From contig JBPESP010000006.1 of assembly GCA_051710585.1 (NCBI GenBank), positions 1 through 44,887 on the forward strand: 44,887 bases of DNA, given 5' to 3'. A program made the position numbers and the translations under genes. The DNA comes from JBPESP01 sp051710585 (GTDB lineage Bacteria; Pseudomonadota; Gammaproteobacteria; Enterobacterales; Enterobacteriaceae). The notes under the pieces were generated by a model. That model did not search any database. It was not told the DNA's origin and was given only the letters and a program-made list of their open reading frames with translations. Shown here in pieces: positions 24,393 through 35,017 of the stretch (within the stretch, counting starts at the first letter, position 1; the number at the start of each line of letters is the position of its first letter).

Positions 24393-24699
24393 GTTAGTTA
24401 AGTTCCACAAAAGTAGCTCAATGCCATAGCTGGCCGACAGTAATAAAATACCAAAAGTGCTATAGTCTATCAGCGGTCGCAGACCAGTGCACTTACCAAT
24501 CTTCGCCACCTTTATCAAGGTTTTTACATTGAAACATATCCCTTTCCTCACAGTTAAGATGCAGTATCCATGTGCCGTTACATTAATGCTCAGATGGGTC
24601 GTTTATTTATAGGATCATGAAAAGTTTAATACAGTACTGAGCGGAATACATTCACTAGCGCTGAAGCTAACTGATACAGTTTAATGTTATAGAAAATAT

Positions 24700-24831
24700 A
24701 ACCAGACGACGGTGAACGTAAAGCAGTACGCCAATAGGAAAGCTTATGATGAAAAAATCCCGAGATAAATGTTATTATCAGTTTTTTTAAAACTCTTCGC
24801 CCTGAAATAGGGTAATCATTTCATCAGACAT
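24700..24831 (-). pseudogene. metI: Possible 5' relic of metI (methionine ABC permease)
   Basis: Just downstream of the metN relic a minus-strand ATG (24829-24831) opens MSDEMITLFQGEEF, which resembles the MetI N-terminus (MSEPMMWLLVRGVWE), and then meets a stop. The position matches the metN-metI-metQ order of E. coli. No permease transmembrane segments follow, so if the assignment is right only the first few dozen bases survive. The 3' limit given is arbitrary. metQ, rcsF and tsaA, expected between here and proS, are not visible. Confidence 0.4.
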
Positions 24832-24859
24832 AACCAAATACCTCTACTTTTACCTGCTA

Positions 24860-25630
24860 TTGTTGTAGATAAGCCATGGTCGAAATAGCATCCACTTCAT
24901 TCTTGTTCATTTCCGTTGACAGATACTGAATTTCACGCTCCCAGCACATAATCTATCTAGGCGACTTTTACTGTAACTTGATCGCAAATGCGTTTTACAA
25001 TATCTAGTTATAAGTTATAAGTTATAAGTTATAAGTTATGAGTGATTAGCAGTATAGTTATATTCAAGCGCTGGTTAATGTCTCTTTCAGAAACACCAAA
25101 ATCGAGTGTGTGGTAGCGGCAATATCCAGTGCGTTGCACGCTTTATTACACAACGGCACTATTGGAATTATTTTTTAACTTATGCACGACGGTGGCTCAT
25201 TTCTTCATGGCCGCCAGAAAGATTTGCCAGTAAACTATCTGCCTATTTTATCCTCAACTCTACCAGTTAAGATAGGACTTTGAGGTAGGTTATCTAAATT
25301 AGCAGCGCTCTCTTACTGCATTTCCATGCGCAAGTAGAATAAGTTAAAATTCTGGAAGATTATAGGAATCTAATGAGGGGCGTTGATCCATTTGCACTCG
25401 AGCAGATTCATAAAATTGACACCAATTAACCACCACCGTTTTAATGATTTTACCCCGCGCTAGCAAATATTAACGTAATGTATCAGCGTACTTTCCCTTC
25501 GTCGGACTCTCTCTTATGAGAAAGTAAATATTCCCGGTAGATATTATGAATATCGAGATCTATCAACGCGTTAATCGCCTAAAAGCTCAACGTGAATTGC
25601 TTAGTAATTTAAAAAAAAGTGTAAGAATAT
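24860..25630 (-). pseudogene. metN: metN pseudogene (methionine ABC transporter ATPase)
   Basis: Decayed copy of the MetN ATP-binding subunit, recognisable piecewise in several frames from 5' to 3'. ITKQFTLSF-AINAL is at about 25600-25560 (E. coli ITKVFHQGTRTIQAL). The Walker A region follows as EGK-TLIHYVNI, then IIFQNFNLF, NLSGG (signature motif) and ALDIAATTHSIL, and finally ITILLITH (H-loop) at about 25066-25040. Many stops and indels; beyond the H-loop a heptamer repeat array is inserted. Divergent from gmhB, as in E. coli. Its loss points to methionine import by another route or to endogenous synthesis. Confidence 0.85.
25006..25040. repeat. AGTTATA heptamer tandem repeat, five units
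   Basis: Four perfect AGTTATA units (25006-25033) and a fifth with one change (AGTTATG, 25034-25040). It lies directly after the LLITH block of the metN pseudogene, so it arose by expansion within dead coding sequence. Confidence 0.95.
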
Positions 25631-25811
25631 TTATTTTTAATATTATTGGCCATGTTGCGAACGTAAAAAGGTTTAACTAATGTTAACTAGTATAAAAAAA
25701 TGAATACTTAAGACATTTAAGTTAACCGTATTACGTTCCACTTCATAGGTTTTTATTCTCATATCAAAACATACGATACTTTCGGCTTATCCGAAATTTA
25801 GGAGCCTTGCA

Positions 25812-26402
25812 GTGGCACAGTCTGTTTCCGCAATTTTTTTAGACCGTGATGGCACAATTAATACTGATAATGGTTATGTTCATGAGATTAATGATTTTCA
25901 GTTCATTGACGGTGTGATCGAAGCCATGCAGGAATTAAAAAAGATGGGGTTTTCCCTTGTGGTTGTCACTAATCAATCTGGAGTGGCCCGCGGACTTTTC
26001 AGTGAAGATCAGTTTATGCGTCTGACGGAATGGATGAACTGGTCACTTGCGAATCGCCACGTCGATTTGGATGGTATTTATTTTTGCCCCCATCATCCGC
26101 AGACGGTAGTTGAGATTGAGGAATTACGTAATAAATATAATTGCCGCAAACCAAAACCCGGAATGCTGCTCAATGCGCAGCGCCACCTACATATCAACAT
26201 GGCTTCTTCTTATATGGTAGGTGACAAACTAGACGATATGCTGGCGGCCCAGGCGGCGGGGGTTGGCACCCGCGTCTTAGTGCGTACTGGTAAAGTGCTC
26301 ACGCAACAGGCTAGCGCAGCAGCAAATTGGGTCATTGATAGCCTAGCTGCATTACCGGCCGCGATTAAACAATATCAAGAGGGGCGTGGAATAGGTATTT
26401 AA
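25812..26402 (+). CDS. gmhB: D-glycero-beta-D-manno-heptose 1,7-bisphosphate 7-phosphatase
   Basis: 196 residues from a GTG start, preceded by AGGAG at 7-nt spacing; the E. coli protein has 191. This HAD-superfamily phosphatase removes the C7 phosphate in ADP-heptose synthesis for the LPS inner core. Motif I is FLDRDGT (nucleophile Asp11, acid/base Asp13). Motif II lies in VVVTNQSGVARG, motif III is the CRKPKPG lysine, and motif IV is MVGDKLDDM. The zinc site in E. coli uses C92, H94, C107 and C109. Here C92 and H94 are present (FCPHHP) and the last Cys is C111, but the position of C107 reads Tyr109 (KYNC instead of VCDC), so one ligand seems lost. The frame is otherwise intact. The gene lies between metN and the 16S gene as in E. 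coli, which keeps rrnH there. Confidence 0.95.
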   Translation: MAQSVSAIFLDRDGTINTDNGYVHEINDFQFIDGVIEAMQELKKMGFSLVVVTNQSGVARGLFSEDQFMRLTEWMNWSLANRHVDLDGIYFCPHHPQTVVEIEELRNKYNCRKPKPGMLLNAQRHLHINMASSYMVGDKLDDMLAAQAAGVGTRVLVRTGKVLTQQASAAANWVIDSLAALPAAIKQYQEGRGIGI

Positions 26403-26529
26403 ATGAAGGTTTTAAAAAAATAAAGATATTCCCTTGCTATTTCAGAAATAAATATCTACAATTCATATTTTTAGCTGCGTTATATAAATAACGTCACTAT
26501 AAAAAAAGTTAAAAAATAAGAGGGATAGC

Positions 26530-26558
26530 TTGACATTGAATGAGTAAAACGATATGAT
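26530..26558 (+). promoter_or_regulatory. rRNA P1-like sigma-70 promoter
   Basis: TTGACA (26530-26535) and TATGAT (26553-26558), separated by 17 nt: a near-consensus promoter about 165 bases upstream of mature 16S. One promoter is visible. I did not find clear Fis sites. Confidence 0.85.
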
Positions 26559-26589
26559 GACCTTGTCTTAATCGAATTAAGGTTAAATG

Positions 26590-26601
26590 CGCTCTTTAAA
26601 A
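26590..26601 (+). promoter_or_regulatory. boxA-like antitermination site in the 16S leader
   Basis: CGCTCTTTAAAA resembles the rrn boxA consensus (TGCTCTTTAACA), placed as usual between promoter and the 16S processing stem. In the family it recruits NusB/NusE and the antitermination complex. Confidence 0.65.
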
Positions 26602-26607
26602 ATTTAT

Positions 26608-26623
26608 CAGACAATCTGTGTGG
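26608..26623 (+). ncRNA. 5' strand of the 16S RNase III processing stem
   Basis: CAGACAATCTGTGTGG is the exact reverse complement of 28295-28310 beyond the 3' end of 16S. The two form the perfect 16-bp heart of the pre-16S stem that RNase III cuts. Its perfect conservation shows that precursor processing is still under selection. Confidence 0.85.
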
Positions 26624-26724
26624 GCACTCACAGGACGATATCAAAATATCAAGTTTTAAAGAGAGTAAGACAAGTATTTGTAAGAATACTACTATTACTA
26701 ACTCTTTAATGGTATCAAGCTTTT

Positions 26725-28266
<1,542 letters not shown>

Positions 28267-28294
28267 CAAAAAAACGATACGTCAAGTGACGTGT

Positions 28295-28310
28295 CCACAC
28301 AGATTGTCTG
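28295..28310 (+). ncRNA. 3' strand of the 16S RNase III processing stem
   Basis: CCACACAGATTGTCTG, pairing exactly with 26608-26623. It is followed by spacer-like sequence that soon turns into AT drift. Confidence 0.85.
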
Positions 28311-30131
28311 GTTACTATATAAAAAGTAAGTAAGCATAAAAATAATACATACGCGTTATCAACGCATAACATGCAGGTAACGGCACAGACAGCTTGTGTC
28401 GTGAGCTTAAATAATTAAGCATTCACACAATGATATGACTAGGTAGTCAAAAGCAACAAAAGCTCACGTTTCAAGAAAAAGCACGTACATAAGAAAAAAG
28501 AAATAACATTACAAGTGGAAAAAAATTAATAAAACTATAAAAACAACAAAATATTTATTTAAATTCATCTATTTATTATAGATTAAATGTACTCTACTGC
28601 ACAGTCTTTATATACCGTTCCTTCTTAGCCTCCTCTCCAAGAGGATTAGGAGGATTCTTTATCCCATGTTTATTTAGAAACTAATAAATTTTAGCCTAAG
28701 TAGATTTTTTAGCCCTTCCTCATTAATCAATTAAATTTTGCTAATCTCAGTTACTTCTTTAAAGTCTATGATAAACTAAATAAAAATTACTAAAAGCCAA
28801 TTTACTCATTTAAATAAATGATATCCACAGAATTTCACAAGATAGTTAAGATGGATAACCCATACGTACTCTTTCAAGAGTACTAACACTTCTATTGCCT
28901 ATGAGTTCTTTATCATGTGAATAACAAAAAATTTTAATACAAACTAAAACAAAATTACTTATCTTGTTCTTCCTTATTTTACTTTATTAAAATTTATTGA
29001 TTAATTTAATTAATTATATCTCATATGACTATCTTTTTTAGATGAAAAGATATATTGTATCATTTTACTTATCTTAAAGAGATACAATTATCACCGGATA
29101 GTGATTTTAGAATAGTCAAATGATAGAAATAAAGTGAATCATCATAACTAGTACCGAAATGGGTATATCTTGATTCTAGCATCCAGCACACTAAAGACGA
29201 TCCATATCATCCATATCACTAAAAGTAAAAACGTTATTGCTAATCCACTACTCAATGTAGATCCGACTAATTTTAGCCGAATCTTTGTATGAATACAATG
29301 TCATAATTATATTTATTACAACTCTGATTGAGTCTATTTATTTTTATTACCTTCAGAAAGATTTTTTTTGAGTACCACAGCGATTATTTTCCAAAGCAAT
29401 GACGCGAGATCGTAAAAATACTGACACTATGTATGAATAGGTAAATCTCTATCTCAGTGCTAAGAAACCCCAGAAGAACGTCTGGTTATACTCTTCATCC
29501 CGAAAAAAACAAAAAACAGAGCACCTCTAGGATATGATGTTTATTTATATTCTATTCTATAATAGTGCTAAAATCTTACCAATAATTTCAAGCAAATTGA
29601 TTTGATAAGCCCATTTATGATAAAATCTGCATCAACATACAATGATATTAATCAGGCTTCACTCAACCGAAGAGTCAAAAAGCGAGTTAGTACTTTGTCG
29701 CTTAAAGCATATTAGGTGTATAACAGCAGCGGGATTATAGACGCATATATTATCGTAACATACTAATTTAGCTATCTGATATAGAGATTCATGTACTCAT
29801 CTTTGAGTAACACGGATTGACCGATAAAAAATACATTTTAGTCTTGACTTTAAACGCGAATTTACTTGTCTTGTTGTCAACAAAAATTACAAAAGCGTGT
29901 AAGCAGCAAAGCATAGATATCAACCTTTCTATGATGGCGAAAGGGGTAAAAAATGCGTAATAAAGACAAGGGAAACATCAAAAGCCTCTCCCATAACCTC
30001 TAAGACGGTTTACCGGTATGGTCACAAGTACGTGATCGCCATTGATGTTCCGGCTATCAAAGTTGCTGATCGATAGCAACAAAAGCGCATAGGCTGACGC
30101 AAGTACTTTTATCATCGGTGCGCACAGGCAA
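28311..30131. other. AT-rich tract where the rest of the rRNA operon would be
   Basis: I searched for spacer tRNA-Ile/Ala or tRNA-Glu (including T-arm GTTCGAATC-type sequences), 23S and 5S and found none. A stretch at 28370-28480 (GTCGTGAGCTTAAATAATTAAG and similar) could be spacer remains. Hairpins: TCCTCT/AGAGGA at 28631-28645, GTACTCTT/AAGAGTAC at 28866-28883 (2-nt loop), and GTTGCT/AGCAAC at 30062-30080. The last lies 50-70 bases past the rne stop and could help end rne transcription. From about 28500 to 29900 it is otherwise featureless. Confidence 0.65.
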
Positions 30132-32888
30132 CTAAGCCGATTCTAGCTTACGGACGGGGTTCTTCAAAAGCATATCAGAGGTATAATTAGGCTGCGCAGA
30201 CGCTTGAGAGAGGTCTGCAGCCATTAGCGCTGAATCGCTAATGGCAATCAGCTTGGCTGACTTAACCTGGCGTGGTGCCACTTGCCAATTTTCAAAAGTA
30301 ATAATTAATGATCCCCCATCAACGGCAGCTTCCTGTTCTGATTCGCCTACTACTGTCGTAGTAAATACTGTCTGTACCTGTTGCTCTGTAGCGTCGGGTA
30401 CCTCTGCGGTCTTGGAACCCCCGGTCACATCGCTGACTGTATCTTTTTCCGGCTGCTCTATGGGTATAATGGGATAGCTGATCCATACTTTACCAGAGGC
30501 CATTTCCAGCGATACAACGGCGCTAGAAAGCGGTACCGGCGATGAAAGTAAATAACGTTCATTACGCCAACGACGGCGGTACTGGCCGCTCACACGCAGA
30601 TGACGCGGCGAACGCCGTGAACGACGCAGTAAACTTACCTCGTTACCCTTACGTCCAGCATCAAACACAACGCCATTCTCTCCTTCCAGAACGTCGTTAC
30701 TTTTATTGTCATCCTGACTTTCTACCGCCGCATTTAATGTGGTAGTAGCATTTTCCACAACGTCAGTTCGCGTAGAGGGGTAAAAAGTGTGCCGATTACT
30801 GGCTCGAATTTTACGATTCAGTATACGACGCTGACGGCGTGGCTGAGCCTGAATCAGCTTATCATTCTCATCAGAGGCATTTCCACCATTTGACTCTATT
30901 GTGGCAGTTTGCAATACTTTTATTTCCTGCTCTACGATTAGTGCTTTCGGCTCTTGTTGACGTCGGCGCTGCCGGTTTCCTTGGGCGACGCTACTCGGTT
31001 CGACATTTCGGTTACGACCATCATCGCTCTGCAGGTATTGATCGCTACGTTCCTGATGTTCCTTAAGAGGCGGTCTTTTCACCACATTCGGTACTTCGAC
31101 GACTACCGTAGCAGCGATTTTCTTCTCAGGTATAGATATGCCAAAGAGGAATTTGAAACCATCAACCAGACGACCGAATAGACCACGTAATACGCCAGTG
31201 CTTACCGTGCTAACAATAGGGGTCGCTGGTACGCTACTCATATCATCCGTAGTTGCTTGCTCACTGAGCAAGGGCGTATCGAGCATCACAAATGCTGTTA
31301 GTGCTGGCTGTTCGGGACGTTTGCGCTCCGCGGCAGACTCTTCTAAAACTTGAATCATTTCCGTTTCATGTAACTGCGGTAGCAAATAGCTCAATGTGGG
31401 GGCTTCTTCGCCTTTGCGCACGCGCAGTACTGCATAATGCGGGGTCTGAATTCGATCGTTAGGCACGATAATTGCTCGAACGCCGCCACCCTGACGTTTT
31501 TCAATAGCATTAACAGCTTCACGTTTCTCATTTAGCAAATAAGAGGCAATAGGCACTGGTACGATAGCATGCACTTCGTGAGTATGCTCTTTCAATGCCT
31601 CTTCTTCGATAAGCCGCAGTATGGAAAGGGAAAGAGATTTATTATCACGGATAGTGCCGGTACCACCGCAGCGAGGGCAAACGTGATGGCTTGATTCACC
31701 TAGCGATGGACTGAGACGTTGGCGGGATAGCTCTAGTAGACCGAAACGAGAAATGCGCCCGATTTGAATGCGAGCACGGTCCTGACGGACCGATTCGCGC
31801 AGAGAATTTTCCACTTCGCGCTGATGACGCACTAGTGTCATATCGATGAAGTCAATAACTATTAAACCGCCTAAATCACGCAGGCGTATCTGGCGGGCAA
31901 TTTCATCTGCCGCTTCAAGGTTTGTATTAAAAGCTGTTTCTTCAATATCAACGCCACGGGTTGAGCGTGCAGAGTTGATATCAATGGCTGTTAACGCCTC
32001 GGTAGTATCGATAACAATAGAGCCACCAGAGGGCAGTCGCACTTCATGTTGAAAGGCAGATTCAATCTGTGATTCGATCTGGTAGTGGCTGAACAGAGGA
32101 ATTTCTCCACTGTAAAGTTTAATCTTACTAGTAAAATCAGGCCGGCCTAATGAAGCAATATGCTCTTTAGCTAGGCCTAACACTTTTGGATTATCGATCA
32201 GAATTTCGCCGATATCCGGCCGTAAATAATCACGGAAGGCACGGACAATAACATTACTTTCCTGGTGAATTAAAAACGGCGCAGAACGTCCTTCAGCAGC
32301 CTTTTTAATGGCCTGCCAGTGCTTAAGGCGGAAAGCTAGATCCCATTGCAGCGCTTCAGCCGACTTGCCGACGCCGGCAGTACGGACAATAAGTCCCATT
32401 CCATCAGGAAGATCAAGGGAAGATAAAGCTTCTTTCAGATCGGCGCGATCATCACCCTCAATATGACGTGATATACCGCCTGCGCGCGGATTATTCGGCA
32501 TCAAGACTAGATAACTACCGGCTAGGCTAATAAAAGTGGTCAGAGCCGCGCCTTTATTACCCCGCTCCTCTTTGTGAACCTGTACGATAACTTCCTGACC
32601 TTCCCGCAGCACATCCTTGATATTGGGTCTTCCATTGGAAGAAGAGTGAGGAGGAAAGTACTCGTGAGACATTTCTTTAAGAGGAAGGAACCCGTGACGG
32701 TCAGCACCATAATCCACAAACGCTGCTTCCAGGCTAGGTTCAATACAGGTAATTCTACCCTTGTAAATATTAGCTTTTTTTTGCTCATGCCCAGGACTTT
32801 CAATATCCAGATCATACAACCGCTGGCCATCTACCAGAGCGACACGCAACTCTTCCTGTTGAGTTGCGTTAATTAACATTCTTTTCAT
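30132..32888 (-). CDS. rne: Ribonuclease E
   Basis: 918 residues against 1061 in E. coli, beginning MKRMLINATQQEELRVALVDG. RNase E starts mRNA decay, matures 5S, 16S and tRNA precursors, and scaffolds the degradosome at the inner membrane. The catalytic half (about 1-530) is nearly unchanged. It shows the S1 domain (NIYKGRITCIEPSLEAAFVDYG), the 5'-sensor region (VRTAGVGKS), the metal-binding aspartates in TAIDINSARS and LIVIDFIDM, and the Zn-link CPRCGGTG. The C-terminal half keeps an amphipathic membrane-binding helix (GLFGRLVDGFKFLFG), an arginine-rich RNA-binding stretch (RRSRRSPRHLRVSGQYRRR) and the ASGKVWISYPI segment of the helicase/enolase-binding region. It is about 140 residues shorter and the PNPase-binding end is not recognisable. 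It ends in TAG and is divergent from rluC, as in E. coli. Confidence 0.96.
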   Translation of the reverse strand: MKRMLINATQQEELRVALVDGQRLYDLDIESPGHEQKKANIYKGRITCIEPSLEAAFVDYGADRHGFLPLKEMSHEYFPPHSSSNGRPNIKDVLREGQEVIVQVHKEERGNKGAALTTFISLAGSYLVLMPNNPRAGGISRHIEGDDRADLKEALSSLDLPDGMGLIVRTAGVGKSAEALQWDLAFRLKHWQAIKKAAEGRSAPFLIHQESNVIVRAFRDYLRPDIGEILIDNPKVLGLAKEHIASLGRPDFTSKIKLYSGEIPLFSHYQIESQIESAFQHEVRLPSGGSIVIDTTEALTAIDINSARSTRGVDIEETAFNTNLEAADEIARQIRLRDLGGLIVIDFIDMTLVRHQREVENSLRESVRQDRARIQIGRISRFGLLELSRQRLSPSLGESSHHVCPRCGGTGTIRDNKSLSLSILRLIEEEALKEHTHEVHAIVPVPIASYLLNEKREAVNAIEKRQGGGVRAIIVPNDRIQTPHYAVLRVRKGEEAPTLSYLLPQLHETEMIQVLEESAAERKRPEQPALTAFVMLDTPLLSEQATTDDMSSVPATPIVSTVSTGVLRGLFGRLVDGFKFLFGISIPEKKIAATVVVEVPNVVKRPPLKEHQERSDQYLQSDDGRNRNVEPSSVAQGNRQRRRQQEPKALIVEQEIKVLQTATIESNGGNASDENDKLIQAQPRRQRRILNRKIRASNRHTFYPSTRTDVVENATTTLNAAVESQDDNKSNDVLEGENGVVFDAGRKGNEVSLLRRSRRSPRHLRVSGQYRRRWRNERYLLSSPVPLSSAVVSLEMASGKVWISYPIIPIEQPEKDTVSDVTGGSKTAEVPDATEQQVQTVFTTTVVGESEQEAAVDGGSLIITFENWQVAPRQVKSAKLIAISDSALMAADLSQASAQPNYTSDMLLKNPVRKLESA

Positions 32889-33401
32889 CGTAACTTACTC
32901 ATTTTATGCATTGGCATCAGAGCTGCGAGCAAAAAAAACCGCATGGCAAAACAACTACCGAAAGCACCTGTAACTTAGCGAAAAAAACCATCAAGCCACG
33001 ATTGTCGCTTTTTAATGGGGATACATTATTTCGGTAGCCTATTCCCCATAATGGATTCCTTTGCTGGCCAAGCCGCAACCTGCAGCTCGCTAACTACCCG
33101 ATTAACTATTATGTCTTACGCTATCGCTGCGTTTAAGCCTAAACCAGACAAATTCAAAATTCCTTGATTACGTATCCTGTCCTAGATACGAAAACGTGGA
33201 AAGTAAATGCATTATTCCACTGCAGACACGCATATAGCAAGGCGACTTTAGCCATCTATGACAAGTTTCAAATCAATCCTGATAACTTCTCAAAGAATAG
33301 TGTAACGAGTCCACCGTACTAGAAAAAACCTCTATTTATGAAACCAAACTTAACCACATAAAAATAGCGCTATGATGTTAGTGTATTTAGGATTTCATTC
33401 C
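32889..33401. promoter_or_regulatory. rne-rluC divergent control region
   Basis: About 510 bases between two divergent genes, roughly the span found in E. coli, where the long rne leader folds into hairpins through which RNase E controls its own mRNA. The leader is expected on the minus strand from 32888 upwards. I see no sequence I could match to the E. coli leader hairpins with confidence, and no clear promoter pair. Confidence 0.4.
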
Positions 33402-34358
33402 ATGAATAAAAATAACTCCAGTATATATTTTATTACTATCTCTACAGATGAAGCCGGTCAGCGGATTGACAATTTTTTGCGTACACACCTCAAAGGGGTG
33501 CCGAGAAGTATGATTTATCGCATCGTGCGTAAAGGTGAAGTACGCGTCAACAAGAAAAGGGTAAAACCAGAATATAAACTACAAAATGATGATGAAGTGC
33601 GTATTCCGCCAGTACGGCGTTCTGATGAAAAAAATATTCCTATATCTACTAAACTGAATAAAGTTACCTCATTAAATGAGGCAGTGCTTTATGAAGATGA
33701 TCACCTGATAATCCTGAACAAGCCGGCCGGGATAGCAGTGCATGGCGGTAGCGGTCTTAGTTTTGGGGTCATTGAGAGCCTGCGCGCTTTGCGCCCCGAT
33801 GCACCTTTTCTGGAATTAGTTCACCGTCTAGATAGAAACACCTCCGGGGTACTGTTAGTAGCTAAGAAACGGACAGCGTTGCGCGCGTTACATGAACAGC
33901 TACGTACTAAAAGAATGCAAAAAGATTATCTAGCATTGGTGCGTGGCCAGTGGAAATCTCATATCAACACGGTTGCAGCACCGCTGTTGAAAAATATTCT
34001 CGCCAATGGTAAACGTATCGTGTGGGTCAATAAGAAAGGAAAGGCATCGGAAACTCATTTCAAGGTCGAGGAGCAATTTACGCTAGCCACGTTAGTTCGA
34101 GCCAGTCCAGTAACCGGACGTACTCACCAAATCCGTGTTCATGCCAAACATGCCGGCCATCCGATTGCGTTTGACGATCGTTACGGTGATGATGCACTTG
34201 ATCGCCAGCTAAAAGGCTGTGGCCTGAACCGGCTATTCTTGCACGCAGTTGCACTACGCTTCAACCATCCTGGCAGCGGCGAAATATTGCAGATAGATGC
34301 GCCGCTAGATTCGTCGTTGTGCCAGTGCCTGTTCTATTTACGCGATAAACACAAATAA
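33402..34358 (+). CDS. rluC: 23S rRNA pseudouridine(955/2504/2580) synthase RluC
   Basis: 318 residues from the ATG at 33402 (AGGA 9 nt upstream), against 319 in E. coli; an in-frame ATG pair 30 bases earlier is less likely. RluC isomerises three uridines around the peptidyl-transferase centre of 23S rRNA. An N-terminal S4-like RNA-binding domain (about 18-75: GQRIDNFL, RKGEVRVNKKRVKPEYKL) is followed by the RluA-type catalytic domain. That domain has the active-site block HRLDRNTSG (Asp144), a YEDDHLIILNKPAG strand and SPVTGRTHQIRVHA. The sequence is highly conserved and intact. Its substrate 23S rRNA is not encoded in this window. Confidence 0.97.
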   Translation: MNKNNSSIYFITISTDEAGQRIDNFLRTHLKGVPRSMIYRIVRKGEVRVNKKRVKPEYKLQNDDEVRIPPVRRSDEKNIPISTKLNKVTSLNEAVLYEDDHLIILNKPAGIAVHGGSGLSFGVIESLRALRPDAPFLELVHRLDRNTSGVLLVAKKRTALRALHEQLRTKRMQKDYLALVRGQWKSHINTVAAPLLKNILANGKRIVWVNKKGKASETHFKVEEQFTLATLVRASPVTGRTHQIRVHAKHAGHPIAFDDRYGDDALDRQLKGCGLNRLFLHAVALRFNHPGSGEILQIDAPLDSSLCQCLFYLRDKHK

Positions 34359-34379
34359 GCGTATTAGCTGTTAGCAGTT

Positions 34380-34880
34380 ATCGCCGTAGCAAATTGGATC
34401 CCTCTCTAAGCGAAACATGTCTGTAAGCATCGGCAGAAATCTAAATAACCTGTTAATAAGTCAAGCTCTCCAGCGCGGAAAACTGAATGATATAGATTTC
34501 TTATACAGACCCGAAAACCCATCTCTAGCTCTATTTAAAAAAAATAGCTAGCCCATTATATAACTTACTGCTTTGTTGTGGAGGCACGAGTCAGCTGTGT
34601 AAGAGCGTTGGCTTCTATGAATAGAAGCCCCACGATGTTAGAGCCAGCCAACATACAGTATTTATCAATACCAATAATTAGAGATATCGATAATAACACT
34701 CAGCTATTGCCGCCCTTTCAATAGAGCCAAGTGCTACACTATATTTGCTTGCATCGCATTTTCATCGGCATACGTTGTTTTGTTGACATTCGATACGTTA
34801 AAATAAAATGGTATTGTTGATTTCTTCAACAGCACTCGAAGGTAAAGGGTAAAGGAGATCAGAATGATTTATGTATTATT
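34380..34880 (-). pseudogene. yceF: yceF pseudogene (Maf-type nucleotide pyrophosphatase)
   Basis: Minus-strand remains matching E. coli YceF in order. YLRVLLKKSTIPFYFN then VNKTTYADENAMQANI lie at about 34850-34750 (E. coli WRRALLEKLQI, then VDETPRSDESPRQLV). LIIGIDKYCMLAGSNIVG follows at about 34690-34640 (LIIGSDQVCVLDGEITGKP). C-terminal traces lie near 34400 (LTDMFRLERDPI). Several frameshifts and stops separate the blocks, so no product is possible. The family removes modified nucleotides such as 7-methyl-GTP and is dispensable. The position between rluC and yceD, on the opposite strand, is ancestral. Confidence 0.75.
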
Positions 34881-35017
34881 TTATTATCTGCGATATGGGC
34901 AAATTTATCGCAATATTCTAAACTATCTGATATCAAGATGACGAATATATATAAATAAAATTAGTAAAAATATTTTTTTAAACTCCCGCTTGTTACAAAA
35001 ATAACTATACGCTTACA

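Noticed and set aside
25006..25040. CRISPR-like array
   Set aside because: 7-bp units in direct contact without spacers; a simple tandem repeat.
28311..28700. Spacer tRNA (Ile, Ala or Glu) after 16S
   Set aside because: No acceptor/T-arm pattern or known tRNA sequence could be found.
30241..32876. Several plus-strand frames over rne
   Set aside because: All antisense to the recognisable RNase E reading frame.
33372..33401. Upstream ATG pair as the rluC start
   Set aside because: The ATG at 33402 has a better-placed AGGA and gives the family length; the extra ten residues have no counterpart.
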